64,000 bases of DNA. Origin: Deroplatys truncata (Eukaryota; Arthropoda; Insecta; Mantodea; Mantidae). The first letter of the stretch is position 1. Every line of letters begins with the position of its first letter. This document shows, piece after piece, positions 1 through 10,008 of this stretch. The stretch is taken from assembly GCA_030765065.1 (NCBI GenBank), contig CM060978.1:111209692-111273691 (forward strand). The letters are read 5' to 3'. Under the pieces are notes generated by a model, which saw nothing but the letters and a program-made list of their open reading frames with translations, searched no databases and was not told the DNA's origin. The translations under genes and the position numbers were made by a program.

Positions 1-760
1 AGGTATTAATATCACAGTTAAAGATACTAACTTCTAGGATCACATGAGAAGAGCCTTATCATTCGGTTTACTAAAATATTCTGTATGAACAAATAAACAT
101 ACAAATATTATATATACACATAAACGTTTAATTAGATCTATAACAACGCGCAAAAAAAACGTTACAAAAAAACTGCAATTCAAATGAAATATTAGTAAAA
201 TAGCAGGATAAGCAATCATTATACAACAGAAAAGCAAAGTATGACGATTTATTTGTTTGTATCGAATACAAATCCACATTGTTGCACCGATTCCATTGGA
301 ATTTTGCACAGGTAACCTATAAAAAAGACGAAAAAGACTATTTTGGAATTTAACACTCAGAAAATTATTATTATTTTATTGTTATTATTCCTATCAATGT
401 TTATTAACATCCTCAGGAAAACATCACGACATGTAAAAGGTGCAGAGAGAAGGAAAGGAAGGATAAGAACGAGTGTGAAGGAGGGAGTGGAATATGAGAG
501 AAGGAGAAAGAATCAGAGTTGGAGAGGGGAAAAGGAGGTAAAGACGGAGATGAGCGGAGAAGAGGGAAGGAAACAGAGACGAGAGACGCGAGTTCTGCTG
601 GTAAGAAATAAACACCAGATACAACCAAGTGGATTAAGCAAAGAAGGAAAGGGTGGAAAACCATGCAAGTAGAATGGATAAAGTTGACTCCCGAAGTTTG
701 CGATGCCTTTCAAAGAAACACTACTACCAGTGGGAAGGGAGCTAAACCGCTGGTAACAAC
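1..760. other. Host flank, no gene recognised
   Basis: AT-rich sequence without a believable coding region. About 430-600 is a purine-rich (GA) tract on the plus strand, and the open frames across it are low-complexity by-products of that composition. Confidence 0.5.
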
Positions 761-772
761 GTGTGTCCACAA

Positions 773-802
773 CTCATTCATTCATTCATTCATTCATTCA
801 TT
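773..802 (+). repeat. (ATTC)n microsatellite
   Basis: About seven uninterrupted copies of a TTCA/ATTC tetramer are visible. It abuts the SINE fragment that follows and could be its degraded tail. Confidence 0.85.
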
Positions 803-829
803 ATCTGTTTACCCTCCTCTTATGTAGGA

Positions 830-940
830 CTGACACCCCCCAGGACTTACAAGCGGGTGCCTGGGGTCAGAGGCCCGTCGAGGAGCAGACACTTATGGAT
901 CAGCCAGAGTATCCAGGATGGGCGAGTCCACAACTCAAAT
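830..940 (-). repeat. Old SINE 3' fragment, minus strand
   Basis: The stretch shares the blocks GTCGAGGAGCA, GGATCA and TATCCAGGATGGG, in order, with the reverse complement of the SINE body at about 30960-31080. No tRNA-like head is present, so this is a truncated, diverged copy. The identification rests on that comparison within the window. Confidence 0.6.
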
Positions 941-946
941 TATGAA

Positions 947-1450
947 TACTAACTGGCTGTCCGACGTTGCACGGATAGTTTTTTAAAAGCTGAATGGCGA
1001 TTTAATTGATTTAATTTACCTTCCCCCGTTCTATTTGAAATTATTGTACAATGATCTAGAAGATTTTTATAAATCCTGCCCTTTACCCCCTATAATTGTA
1101 GCTTCGAACAGTCCCGACTATTACTAATGACGGATGAAAAATTCCCTGATATGATTGAAACATTGGCGGAACGTGTGACTTCCAAACCTCCCCCGCTAGT
1201 CCTATACGAATCCTTTGGTGACGAAAGATCATCACTCGGAATTGTCGAGTAATCTTTTAGATGTTCACAGTGCACGACTTTTAAAACTTTGTACGTTCTC
1301 TTTGGTTTCGTAGCTCAACATATACAACGAAATAGAGGTGAAGCTGGAGAATATTAAGATTCTCACTCCTAGGCTACCAAATTAACCGCATAAAGTGCGA
1401 CCATCGAGAAAAATAATATCCTGAGTTGTTAATTATAAGACGTCGTTTGA
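947..1450 (+). repeat. Dispersed repeat family F2, copy 1
   Basis: It begins with an ACTGGCTGTCCGACGTTGCA-like head and runs through blocks shared with 42995-43590 and, for the first 110 bases, with 56398-56510. No open frame of note lies inside and I see no terminal inverted repeats, so its class is unknown. A retroposon is possible. Confidence 0.65.
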
Positions 1451-1814
1451 TTGATTTGAATACAAAATGCAGAAGGGGCACATCTAACAAAATAATAATT
1501 TTGCAGGAGAGACAAAACCTAAATAAAAACAAACATGGATGGTACTATGAGCCCGGGTTACATTAATGACTTCTTCAAACAGAACATGATAGAAGTCCAC
1601 AAACAAATGACAATTAAATATAACATTGTACATATTACAACATATTTGTGAAAATGTAGTTATGTCCTCTTTACATAGTTCTATATGTACAAAACCTACA
1701 GTTGTTCATTAAAATAATTTTGTAAAAGCTTATATAAATGACCAATGAACCTTCTTTCACTACATACAATGTTGTTATGTAGGAGTTTACATAAACTGAA
1801 GTAATGCACTTGTT

Positions 1815-3440
1815 AACACAGGTTTGCCACGTATTACTCCACGTCTTCATCCTGATATTGATCCTCAGCTGAGGTTTTCCAGTTAATAATGGCATTATAA
1901 AACATGTTATATCCGTGTGGGATACGAGATAAGAGCTTTTTCAGGTCTGTGAGTTTGTCAATGTGAATAGGAACTGAACCTGCGATATACGCCTTATCTT
2001 GATGCAGCATGGGGGGAACATTACACAAACTCAAAGTAAATGCGTGTGTATGTCAAGAGGCAATAAATGAATTCAGACAACACTATCACGTTGACTTTGT
2101 TATCTGATGCTTTATATGTGAAATGTCTCATCTGAGATAACTGAATAGTACCTTTCTGGTTCTTGGCAACACCTCTCCCCGATGATTCGTCTGACAGATA
2201 CATTTTCTTATATTTTCATGTTCACCAAGTTTTGAAACTTAGAATGCCATCTTTAGTGACATCTATAATGGTAAAACGGCCAGTTATACTACTTTTCCTC
2301 ATCAGTTCACAGTACTCTTGAACAGTGTAAATTCTGTCACATATTTCCACCAAAGTCTCTATCGCCGCGAATAGGAAAGTGGTCTGTAACTGTTTCAATC
2401 ACACCATTTTCTACCATATTAAGAAGAAGTCGCACAAGGGTATGGTTTTTGTTTTGGTCAGAGCACCATCACTGACCAATATAAGAGGTTTCGTATCCGG
2501 AGTTTTGTGTTCTTTAATATAATGCAACAAGAAGACACACACTTCATCCGGTGTCCTTCTTTGCCACCCCTTCAGGTAAACAAAAATATCTGATTTGTTA
2601 GATACGATATCATGTATGCAGAATGTAAAAAAAAACATAACTGTCTTAAGAAGAAAACATCTTACACTGGAATGTGGGGTAATGGCAGATTCTGCATGGA
2701 ATCAAAGTTCAATGCCGTAGTGTGTTTTGCTTACTCCTCATTTTGAAAACTTTTGAGCCCTGTGTTTAAGTACTAGTGGCTCTGCTGCAGTTACACGCTC
2801 TGTATTATCACTAAGCGGCCCCTTAAGTTTAACACTCAGATCTTCGCATGTAATACATACATCTACCTGGAGACTTCCAAAAGACTAATTAAAACTTTCC
2901 TTTAAATACAAATGGAAGAAATCGTAACTGACACGATTTTCAGGATGTTTGTCCAAAAAGAACGTGTGCATTTTTTTACATCCAACCTAGCATCTAAGTA
3001 GTTTCTACAACCACTTCAGTAATGTACCTTTACACATGTTTCTCCTGGCACAGGATTAGCACTGCGTTGTTTCCGTCGTTTGTCTTTTGGTGACTTTCCT
3101 GCTTTTCCTGCTACAAGGAGATTACATAGCCTTCTTACCCGTTTCATTAAGATCCCATAAAGTGATACAAATGCTTTCTTACACACTCTTATTCGCATGT
3201 TACAGCGCAGAATGTTATAAGAGAAGCTGTACTTTCGCTTAAAAACATCACCATCTTCTGGAGATCCAAATCAGCTTCCTTCTGTTGCTTCCAATAGTTA
3301 TCCTTCTTTTTATGGGATGATAGTCCTTAGGCCTTTGAGAAAAAATGTATTGCTTATCCTTATTCTCTAAAGTACCAAAAGTATGTAATATGTTCATTTG
3401 TTGGTCCTCTGTTACTGTATTTCGGACTACATCTGGAACA
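1815..3440 (-). pseudogene. Broken transposon-like gene (VCK..F / RGHSFLPCDRDF-type insect family)
   Basis: Read from 3440 down to 1815, successive frames give recognisable blocks of a multi-copy insect gene family that I believe to be transposon-derived. In order they are: an N-terminal block ending near 3340; a RVCKKAFVSLYG block (3198-3016) followed by a basic linker; a block with VSYDFFHLYLKESFN and a C-x2-C motif (about 2990-2810); a block with PDTKPLILVSDGA (2638-2411), matching the family's acidic 'SD' catalytic-like segment; a FPIRG..DRDFG block (about 2380-2340); and a C-terminal block at 2034-1834. The blocks are collinear but sit in different frames with stops between them and a small deletion inside the RGHSFLPCDRDF motif. 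I see no terminal repeats. The family assignment is from memory of shared motifs. It is certainly not an intact gene. Confidence 0.65.
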
Positions 3441-5520
3441 ATAAGTAAATAACTCTATTAATTATATGTACAATATTCTACATCATATATTGATTGTGGT
3501 TAGGTTAGGTTGTAATTTACTTGCAGTTTTCTCTGTTTGTTTTGCCTTTACCTTTTTTTCCTCTCCAATTTATACATTCTTCTACTGTTACCCGAGCTCT
3601 TTCTCCTGTAATTGTCACTGTTTCGTTTTCTTTTGCCTTTGCTTTCTTCTTCCAAAGACATTGTTCCTAGCTTTCAAGCATAGCACGACGAATAAAACAT
3701 GCATCAAATGGCGGCAAACAGCTGAATATCTATAGCAATATTACCAACTGCTTGATCATTAAGTTCCTACTGTGCAGAAAAGCCATAACTGCAGTAGATA
3801 TGCCTTTTCTGCATCTTACTAGAATTTCGTGTTCTGGAAAAACTAGAATATCTTGTCAATGTTTATTTCCAGGGAAATTAAAACGTAGAACATGCCTAGC
3901 TGGTTCTGAGTGAAAATAAACAGGAAAATAACCAAGAATAATTGATAAGATATTTTAATTTCCTAACAAATTATTTTATAGTAAGATACATATGACTGAG
4001 AGAAATCGGATGAAGGGTATTTGAAAGTTCATGTTGAAGACTCATAGACAAGAGGTCGTTCGTTATTCGACCTGAAATAGAAATTTGAAAGCAACTGGCA
4101 AGTTCGTCTTCTCAGACATATTTCGTAACGTTCATTTAGGAGCCCATTCCTTCAGCATCATCTTTACGTGTGGTGATCTTTCTACTTAGCGCATTATTCT
4201 TGGACAGTGATTTTTGTGGATAGTAAATAAAATCATAACAATTTTCCAACATCTTTCTTAAGTTTGTCCAATTCATTGCCTATATTTTCGAATTTCCTTT
4301 GGCCAATAAAGTGTAACCAGCTGCAGATCATAGTTTACCTCTGTCAGTATTAAAAGGCTTGTTATACGTTTAATTAATATCCAGTTATACGTAAGTGAAC
4401 ACACTGCTATAACTTGACACTGTTTTCAATTTTTAAAGGATTTGTTTTTAAAATGTTTTTCTAGCTTTCACATTGCTTCCCGAAGTTTCTTCACATTTTC
4501 TACTTTCTAGTTACGACAGCAACCCTAGACTAGGGCTATACAATTTACCCAACTATTTTAACGTCGAACAGTTCAGATAATCGAATTTATCAGATAACTC
4601 AAGCACATTGAATTACCCCATTATTCGAATAAACGTTTATATTACAGCGAATCTAGAGTTAGGCTAGACCGAATATGTCTATAGTAGCTTGGTTGTCAAG
4701 CTCACGAAAAACGATGGACGAAACGGACGTGCCTTAACGACCTCGGCCATCCGTGTCGGCGAGTTGCAATATATAGCCCAGTATAAGGTCGCTACACTGT
4801 CGGTTTAGTCTAACTCTAGACTTATCACTGTAGTTGGATATTTTTGTAAAACTAGACGGTCCCAATTCAAATTACTCCAAAAGTTTGAAAGTTCGAACTC
4901 GCGAATGGTTCGCAAATTCGTGAATCGAATAGCTCCAATTGTTCCAGTGGTTCAAATAGCTCCACTAGAGCAAATAATCAATACGCATTCGAGAATATAC
5001 CAATATTTCGAACAGTTCGAGTATTCGAATAATTACAGACCTGCTGAAAAGAGCTACAGTATTCCCTGCACGAACCTTTAAGTTTGACATGACTACACTA
5101 AGAGTCGGAAAGTTCCGAAGTTCCCTCTCAAGGAATGACAACAACCCGGACTGATTTGGTACAAGGCTCAGAATGTGTTTTTGTGGCGACAAATCAGGTT
5201 TCCTAGTTATTCATGGGGACAGATTACAATGCATGCTGGATCTTTCCTTTGTATCGGGGCCGAATATAAATCGTGCCGGCCGGCCCTTCAGATTAGTGTA
5301 AGTAGCTTGCTCATACTGATGAGTTAGGACAATGTCACCTTTATAATTTTTCTGAGGAATTTACATTTTCAACCTACTTCCCGGTTCGTGCTCCGTGTTG
5401 GTCAAGGACCGCTACGTATCAAGAGTACAGGATGTGGGTATTATGGGAATATTGCCTCTGGGGGTGGTATTAGCACACTAGGATCAAAGGAGGTCTTATG
5501 AACCCACTCAAATATTGTTA
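3441..5520. other. Host flank, no gene recognised
   Basis: AT-rich sequence with short open frames only. At about 4720-4770 the minus strand carries a tRNA-like stretch (GACACGGATGGCCGAGG then GTTAAGGC) resembling a tRNA-Ser-type A box. No convincing B box follows, so it may be a decayed SINE head. From 4860 to 5030 there are loosely repeated TTCGAA-type words. Confidence 0.4.
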
Positions 5521-5527
5521 ATTTTTT

Positions 5528-5800
5528 AAATCTCTCTCTCCCTCCCTCCCTCCCCCTCTCAATTTCCTTCTCTCGCCCTCGCCCTGTCTTGATGTGCCTC
5601 TCTCGACCTTTCTCAATTTATATCTTTATATACAAATCTCTCTCCCTCTCTCTCTTTCAATTTCTATCGTCTCTTTCTCGCCGCCTCTCAACGTCTCTCA
5701 GTTTCTAAGGCTCTCTCTCAAATTATGCTCTGCTTTCTTGTCCTCTGTCCTCTTTCTCCCCCTTCTCTCTCTCTCTCTTTTCTTCTCTCCTTTTGCATAT
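5528..5800 (+). repeat. CT-rich low-complexity tract
   Basis: About 270 bases dominated by CTCTCT and CCCTCC blocks. The 78-codon frame across it is compositional and is not called as a gene. Confidence 0.8.
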
Positions 5801-6394
5801 AACGCATGTTATGGGATATTTTCCGAATGAATAATATAATTAATCTTTTGAGATGTCAGTAAAAACGGAAACACAATAAGTTAAACACCATGGAAATTAG
5901 AGATTGCTCCTTATGCCTCTACTACTTCCTCTGGCAAACTGAAAACGACGTCAAAATCGTAATTTTATTGTAGTTTATGAAATGTTAACTTGTTTAGTGC
6001 ATGAATACTACTAATGAAAATATATATCTCCTTAAATATTCATCGTATCCAAATTGGTAAGAATTTATCAGAAGAAAATCTGCTTAAGGCCTTTCAGTAT
6101 GCAATATTTCTTCATAATTTCGATAATAAACACGTTATTTAGATTTTGATCTTATGTTTTATTATAACCCCCTTCTTTAGGGGCAGTAATTAACATGTAT
6201 AGCCAGTTTTCTAAAATATGTTCTGACATATGTTATATAATTAAACCCGCCCACCGACCAACCTATCCACGTAAACAGAATCTTCTGTTGCTCTTGTTTC
6301 AGATTAATCCAGTAAAGCTATAGGTTAACATCAATTACATATTCAAAACTGAAATTATCAGAACATTTTTGGTTAGACTTTTTAGATGTCGCAA
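5801..6394. other. Host flank next to the Polinton, no gene recognised
   Basis: AT-rich sequence with no motif I can name. It ends immediately before the target-site duplication. Confidence 0.5.
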
Positions 6395-6400
6395 GTGATG
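6395..6400. repeat. Left 6-bp target-site duplication (GTGATG)
   Basis: GTGATG directly precedes the AGTAGTATTAG terminus and is repeated directly after the opposite terminus at 25819-25824. Six bases is the duplication length known for Polinton integration. Confidence 0.93.
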
Positions 6401-6559
6401 AGTAGTATTAGTCCCGGATGAGCCAATTGATTTAACGATAATCCTGCCGCTAGGGGCGCTGGTGTCGCTAGTGTCGGTGCGTGCGACGGCGGCGGCGGTG
6501 TGTTTGAAAAGCGCCCTGAGCGGTAGGATTATCGTTATTGCAATTGGCTCATCCGGGAC
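6401..6559 (+). repeat. Left terminal inverted repeat of the Polinton
   Basis: These 159 bases match the reverse complement of 25660-25818 almost perfectly; the only differences I see are a few bases in the inner part (about 6533-6541). The terminus begins AG and the far end finishes CT, as expected for Polintons. Positions 6410-6560 form an imperfect palindrome of their own (see the separate entry). In protein-primed replicators the termini act as origins; that role here is inferred. Confidence 0.95.
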
Positions 6560-6560
6560 T
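6410..6560. repeat. Fold-back (hairpin) inside the left terminal repeat
   Basis: AGTCCCGGATGAGCCAATTG at 6410-6429 is mirrored exactly by its reverse complement at 6541-6560. Pairing continues inward with few mismatches through ACGATAATCCT and CCGCT to about 50 bp per arm. The loop is about 50 bases and GC-rich, including (CGG)n at about 6488-6500. The right terminus has the same arrangement. Confidence 0.9.
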
Positions 6561-6790
6561 GTTTTCTTTATTTATAATTTGAATACAGTACATTGGATAA
6601 AGATATGTATACATAGTTTTTTGATTAACATGATGTATTATTTGCTTAACATATGAATACATAGTTTGAGAATAACATAATGGATTATTTAATTACAGGA
6701 GATTAACATATGAATAGAATAAATGGACAATATAAGAAATATTAGGAGAAAAAAAAGCACATTAAAATTCATAGTTTTTGTTTTGAGGCA

Positions 6791-7282
6791 CTAGGACACA
6801 CAGATTTCGCGCACAACAATGATTTTAAAGTACGTGGTGCACTTTGAGTCCTCGTCATCGCTGCTGCTGCTATCGGCGGTAAATTGGTGGATAGGTTTGG
6901 TGATGCAGGTGACGAGCAGGTGAGAGAAACTTTCGTTGACGAACTCGGTGAAGGTTGGTATATAGATGGGGATGGTAAATTCGTTGTAATGGCTGGTTGA
7001 GAAGCATCCTGTGGATGTGACTTTGTTGGTTAGAGCAGGAATGTTGCTGTTGCCGAGGTATATGACGCATAGTGCGTCTTGTTTATGCTGGTGTACTTTG
7101 GTAGGTACGCATTTGACGTGGACGGCGTGAGCCCCTTGGACGTCGAGTGTGATGGTGACAACTCTGCTGTTGCGGAAATAGGAGTTGGAGATGCAGAGGA
7201 TACGGATAGGTGAAGCTGCGTTGAGAATGAGTTGTAGGTTAAGATTGTTCCCCACGGGGACGGGGTAGGTTTCGTCGGACAT
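6791..7282 (-). CDS. Polinton left-end protein, 163 aa, unknown function
   Basis: A frame of 163 codons from an ATG whose A is also the last base of the preceding gene's TAA stop (TAATG at 7284-7280). The predicted chain is rich in beta-forming residues (ILCISNSYF, RVVTITLDVQG, FTIPIYIPTF). It carries an acidic serine tract (SSSSDDED, about residues 138-145) before a short hydrophobic end. I do not recognise a family. A beta-sandwich structural or spike-like protein would suit the composition, but nothing seen proves this. It is the last gene in the transcription direction, about 230 bp from the left terminal repeat. Confidence 0.7.
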   Translation of the reverse strand: MSDETYPVPVGNNLNLQLILNAASPIRILCISNSYFRNSRVVTITLDVQGAHAVHVKCVPTKVHQHKQDALCVIYLGNSNIPALTNKVTSTGCFSTSHYNEFTIPIYIPTFTEFVNESFSHLLVTCITKPIHQFTADSSSSDDEDSKCTTYFKIIVVREICVS

Positions 7283-7599
7283 TATTTAGGGTTATATGGG
7301 GAGAACGTGACGATGTGACGTTTGAAACCGCTGCGTAGTTTTTCCTCGCCTGCGTATATGATGCAGAATGAGTTAGAGTTGAGTTTGTTGACGAGTTCTG
7401 GAGAGGCTTTTGCAAATCTTGTTGGTAGGAAAACTTCTGTGTCGTTGTCGAGTTTGGCGACGAGCTTTGTACCGTGAACGGTGTCGATTGTTTTGACGCC
7501 GACGACGCGATATGGTACGTGCTGTTGAAGCGTAGATACGCTGAGAGTGTGGGCGCTGCTGGAAAGTTCTTCTAGCTCTTTAAGGACGTCCTGTGACAT
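7282..7599 (-). CDS. Small Polinton-associated protein with VFLPTRFAKA motif, 105 aa
   Basis: The 105-codon frame starts at an ATG that overlaps the end of the preceding 99-aa gene by 20 bases and ends by sharing its last A with the next ATG. The central segment (residues 28-73: a VPYRVVGVKTIDTVHGTKLVAKL block, then EVFLPTRFAKASPELV) resembles small proteins common in arthropod Polintons. Its alternation of short strands suggests an OB-like fold and perhaps single-stranded nucleic-acid binding; that is inference. Remarkably, an 18-codon stretch around VFLPTRFAKA recurs twice in the non-coding right arm (24112-24170 and 25247-25305). Confidence 0.75.
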   Translation of the reverse strand: MSQDVLKELEELSSSAHTLSVSTLQQHVPYRVVGVKTIDTVHGTKLVAKLDNDTEVFLPTRFAKASPELVNKLNSNSFCIIYAGEEKLRSGFKRHIVTFSPYNPK

Positions 7600-7879
7600 T
7601 CTGACGGCACAGATGGCAGTTTTTGATAAACGGGGGAGGACCGTCTATATGAGTGGTTTGATGAGGAAGGTTGTAGTGTTGTTTACACCTGCGATAAGGT
7701 GCGCAAACTACCTGTGCGTCTGCGGGAAGTTGGTTCCACACAAGGTCGACGTCGCTTGGGGGATAACGTTCGAAGATGTATATGCCGTTCTGCAGCAGCA
7801 CTTGGCGTTCCCTGGGCAGTAGCAGGTGGATTCTTCGTCCGTTATCGAGATACCGATAGAGCACGATGAAGCAGTTCAT
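7580..7879 (-). CDS. Hypothetical Polinton protein, 99 aa
   Basis: The frame runs from ATG 7879 to TAA 7580. Its start overlaps the preceding gene's stop as ATGA, and its end overlaps the next gene by 20 bases. The C-terminal third contains cysteine and histidine pairs (CAPYRRCKQHY and later CHLCR), which could bind a metal. The N-terminal half is an aliphatic, arginine-containing stretch without recognisable motif. I do not recognise the family. The compact overlaps and absence of stops are the main reasons for calling it real. Confidence 0.6.
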   Translation of the reverse strand: MNCFIVLYRYLDNGRRIHLLLPRERQVLLQNGIYIFERYPPSDVDLVWNQLPADAQVVCAPYRRCKQHYNLPHQTTHIDGPPPFIKNCHLCRQNVTGRP

Positions 7880-8064
7880 GTGGTGTTTCTAGCGGAGTAC
7901 CTTCGAAGGAATTGCTGAATTTGCTTGTTGAGATGATCGAGGTCTTCGTAGAAACCGTGTTGACACTGCGTGCACAGGAGGGTGAGACGGTGCTTAAGTT
8001 CGCAGCTGCACGTTTGGTGAAAGCAAAACGAGCAGTGGAAGGCTTTACACGACGGTCCTGGCAT
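7876..8064 (-). CDS. Small cysteine-rich protein, 62 aa
   Basis: The first ATG in this frame is at 8064; the frame continues upstream without ATG into the tandem repeats to 8181, which would need a non-AUG start or a splice. From the ATG the protein has a cluster of cysteines and histidines (CKAFHCSFCFHQTCSC, then CTQC) typical of a small zinc-binding fold. A helical tail follows (YEDLDHLNKQIQQFLRRY). It ends in an ATGA overlap with the 99-aa gene. The function is unknown; a nucleic-acid or protein-binding zinc module is a reasonable guess. Confidence 0.55.
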   Translation of the reverse strand: MPGPSCKAFHCSFCFHQTCSCELKHRLTLLCTQCQHGFYEDLDHLNKQIQQFLRRYSARNTT

Positions 8065-8129
8065 TCCCCACGGCTGGCTAGCACCGAATGAAGGGGTAAA
8101 GAATGCGCGTGCATAAATATAACCCAACT

Positions 8130-8990
8130 GCCGGAAGCAGGAAATCACTGGTGGGGGAAAAGTTCGTTGGAGATTTACCACATCAGGGGAAGCACTGGTG
8201 GGGGAAAAGTTCGTTGGAGAAACACCACATCAGGGGAAGCAGTGGTGGGGGAAACGTTCGTTGGAGGTTGGCTACATACGCCGGAAGCGCTTAGCGATTA
8301 TTGCACAACATCCGCAGGAAAAACACTGTGTCCGTTGATTTAACGGTTTTCGCCTTGGAGGAGAACTCTGTTTTGAACGGTGCTGAACATGCAAACGACC
8401 ACATGAGGGGGAAGCACTGGTGGGGAAAAGTTGGTTGGAGAATTACCACATCAGGGGAAGCACTGGTGGGGGAACGTTCGTTGGAGGTTCACTACATCCG
8501 CAGGAAAAACACTGTGTCCGTTGATTTAACGGTTTTCGCCTTGGAGGAGAACTCTGTTTTGAACGGTGCTGAACATGCAAACGACCACATGAGGGGGAAG
8601 CACTGGTGGGGAAAAGTTGGTTGGAGAATTACCACATCAGGGGAAGCACTGGTGGGGGAACGTTCGTTGGAGGTTCACTACATCCGCAGGAAAAACACTG
8701 TGTCCGTTATTTAACGGTTTTCGACTTGGAGGAGAATTCTTTTTTTGAACGGTGCTGAACATGCAAACGACCACATCAGGGGGAAGCACTGGTGGGGAAA
8801 AGTTGGTTGGAGAATTACCACATCAGGGGAAGCACTGGTGGGGGAACGTTAGTTGGAGGTTCACTACATCCGCCGGAAGCGCTTAGTGATTATTGCGCAA
8901 CATCCGCAGGAAAAACACTGTGTCCGTTGATTTAACGGTTTTCGACTTGGAGGAGAACTCTGTTTTGAACGGTGCTGAACATGCAAACGC
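8130..8990. repeat. Tandem repeat block inside the Polinton (186-bp unit with shorter sub-repeats)
   Basis: A unit carrying ATCCGCAGGAAAAACACTGT recurs at 8310, 8496, 8682 and 8902, giving a period of 186 bp for the first three; the last unit is longer. Within units, a 50-57-base sub-repeat built on GGGGAAGCACTGGTGGGG is reiterated from about 8140. Each unit also holds CCGTTGATTTAACGG, an interrupted palindrome (8332-8346, 8518-8532 and 8924-8938; a shorter form near 8706). The block separates the PC4-like gene from the left-end genes. The 137-codon plus-strand frame across it is a by-product of the repetition. Confidence 0.9.
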
Positions 8991-9102
8991 CGTGAATGTG
9001 ATCGGGTATGATATAGGATGCTTCGCGACCCGAATGCGGGAGCGAAGGGCGCGAGATGTTTGGGTGAGGTGCGGTTGGAACGCTGGTAGAAAAACATGCG
9101 CA

Positions 9103-9958
9103 CTAAGAACTATTTTGTGAGATGCGCAGTGCGAAATGGGTGTTGAGGAAATGATGAACCTCGAGGAATGTTCTAAAATTGGCGCACCGTATGTACTTGG
9201 TGAACTGCGTGAAATTCATGTCATGTAAGGGAACGTTGGAGGCATGGTTGTGAAGCATGTACTTGTGGTATGCCATGATTTGATTTTGCACGTCCGTCTC
9301 TTCCTTCTTTTTGTGATAGATGATGTCGGTAATGATGCGCTGCAGGGTATGCAACACGTGCCATTCTTGTTGGTTGAGCGTAACGGATGCGCCTTGCGGT
9401 TCTTTGAAAACGAGCTTTAGCTTTCCGAACACAAACTTAAACACGATGGTGACGCTGTCGCTGAACTGAAATTGCTGTAGACGTCCCTGCGGGTCATTCA
9501 AGCGTTTGTGAATGATGGGGATGGCTTCGACGAGTTTGTGCCACTGCGAGGAACTCATGACGACTGCGTTGTGCTGTCCACATTTGGCAATGGTGACGAC
9601 GAGATGGTGCGGCGGCCGGGGGGAGAATCCCACACTGACGAATTTAGTTTGTTGCGGGTTGAGGAAGTAGATATCCGCCAGAGGACCCACAACTGCACTG
9701 TGTTGGAACTGTGCTGGCGGAGCAGGGCTGTCGGGATGCTGTTGGAGGTCGAAGATGGGTAGTTTCCTTTTTTCCCCGGGTTTTGAGGTGGTCGGGGTTC
9801 GACATCCGGTTATACTGGAACACACAAAACAATAATAATAATAATGTGAGGGATAGAGAGAGATAAACAGGATAGAAAAAAAAGCAAGCTAATACATAGG
9901 TGCGGACCTACCTGGTCGGCGTGCTGCATGGCAGCAGGACTGTATCCGCGCGCTGCAT
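9103..9958 (-). CDS. Protein with two PC4-like repeats; likely spliced (exons 9958-9912 and 9814-9103), about 252 aa
   Basis: The main frame (to 9103) lacks an ATG of its own. It opens just after a good 3' splice site (pyrimidine/GT-rich run then TTCCAG, 9820-9815). Upstream, an ATG at 9958 followed by CAG|GTAGGT (donor at 9911) joins in frame and supplies 15 codons. The protein contains two successive units of about 45 residues (about 73-117 and 136-177). Each has two or three strands, a V-x-hydrophobic strand, then x-x-x-W-x-x-L and a helix ending in II. This is the layout of the PC4/p15 coactivator fold, which binds single-stranded DNA. The resemblance is by pattern only. A replication or transcription accessory role is inferred. 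The C-terminal 80 residues are helical, His-rich and unassigned. Confidence 0.65.
9815..9911 (-). other. Predicted spliceosomal intron, 97 bp
   Basis: The donor is CAG|GTAGGT and the acceptor TTTGTGTGTTCCAG, on the minus strand. Splicing creates an ATG-initiated frame for the PC4-like gene, which otherwise has no AUG start. The intron contains a (TAA)n run typical of non-coding sequence. Confidence 0.6.
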
Positions 9959-9964
9959 GGTACA

Positions 9965-10008
9965 CTCTGAATGAGGCGAGCGGCACCGTGACGTTGCTTT
10001 TTATATGA
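9965..10008 (-). promoter_or_regulatory. Candidate TATA box and initiator before the PC4-like gene
   Basis: On the minus strand TATATAAAAAG (about 10006-9996) is followed about 30 bases later by CTCATTCAG, an initiator-like word, and then by the ATG at 9958. The same TATAA bases also form the last codons and stop of the spliced protease frame. The box may therefore be fortuitous. Confidence 0.35.

Noticed and set aside
343-672. 109-codon plus-strand frame
   Set aside because: Arg/Glu/Lys-rich translation of a purine-rich tract, with no sign of a real protein.
5594-5830. 78-codon frame in the CT-rich tract
   Set aside because: Low-complexity Ser/Leu/Phe translation of a pyrimidine-rich tract.
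8301-8714. 137-codon plus-strand frame with internal repeats
   Set aside because: It merely follows the 186-bp tandem units, has no relation to neighbouring genes, and lies antisense to the direction of the cluster.
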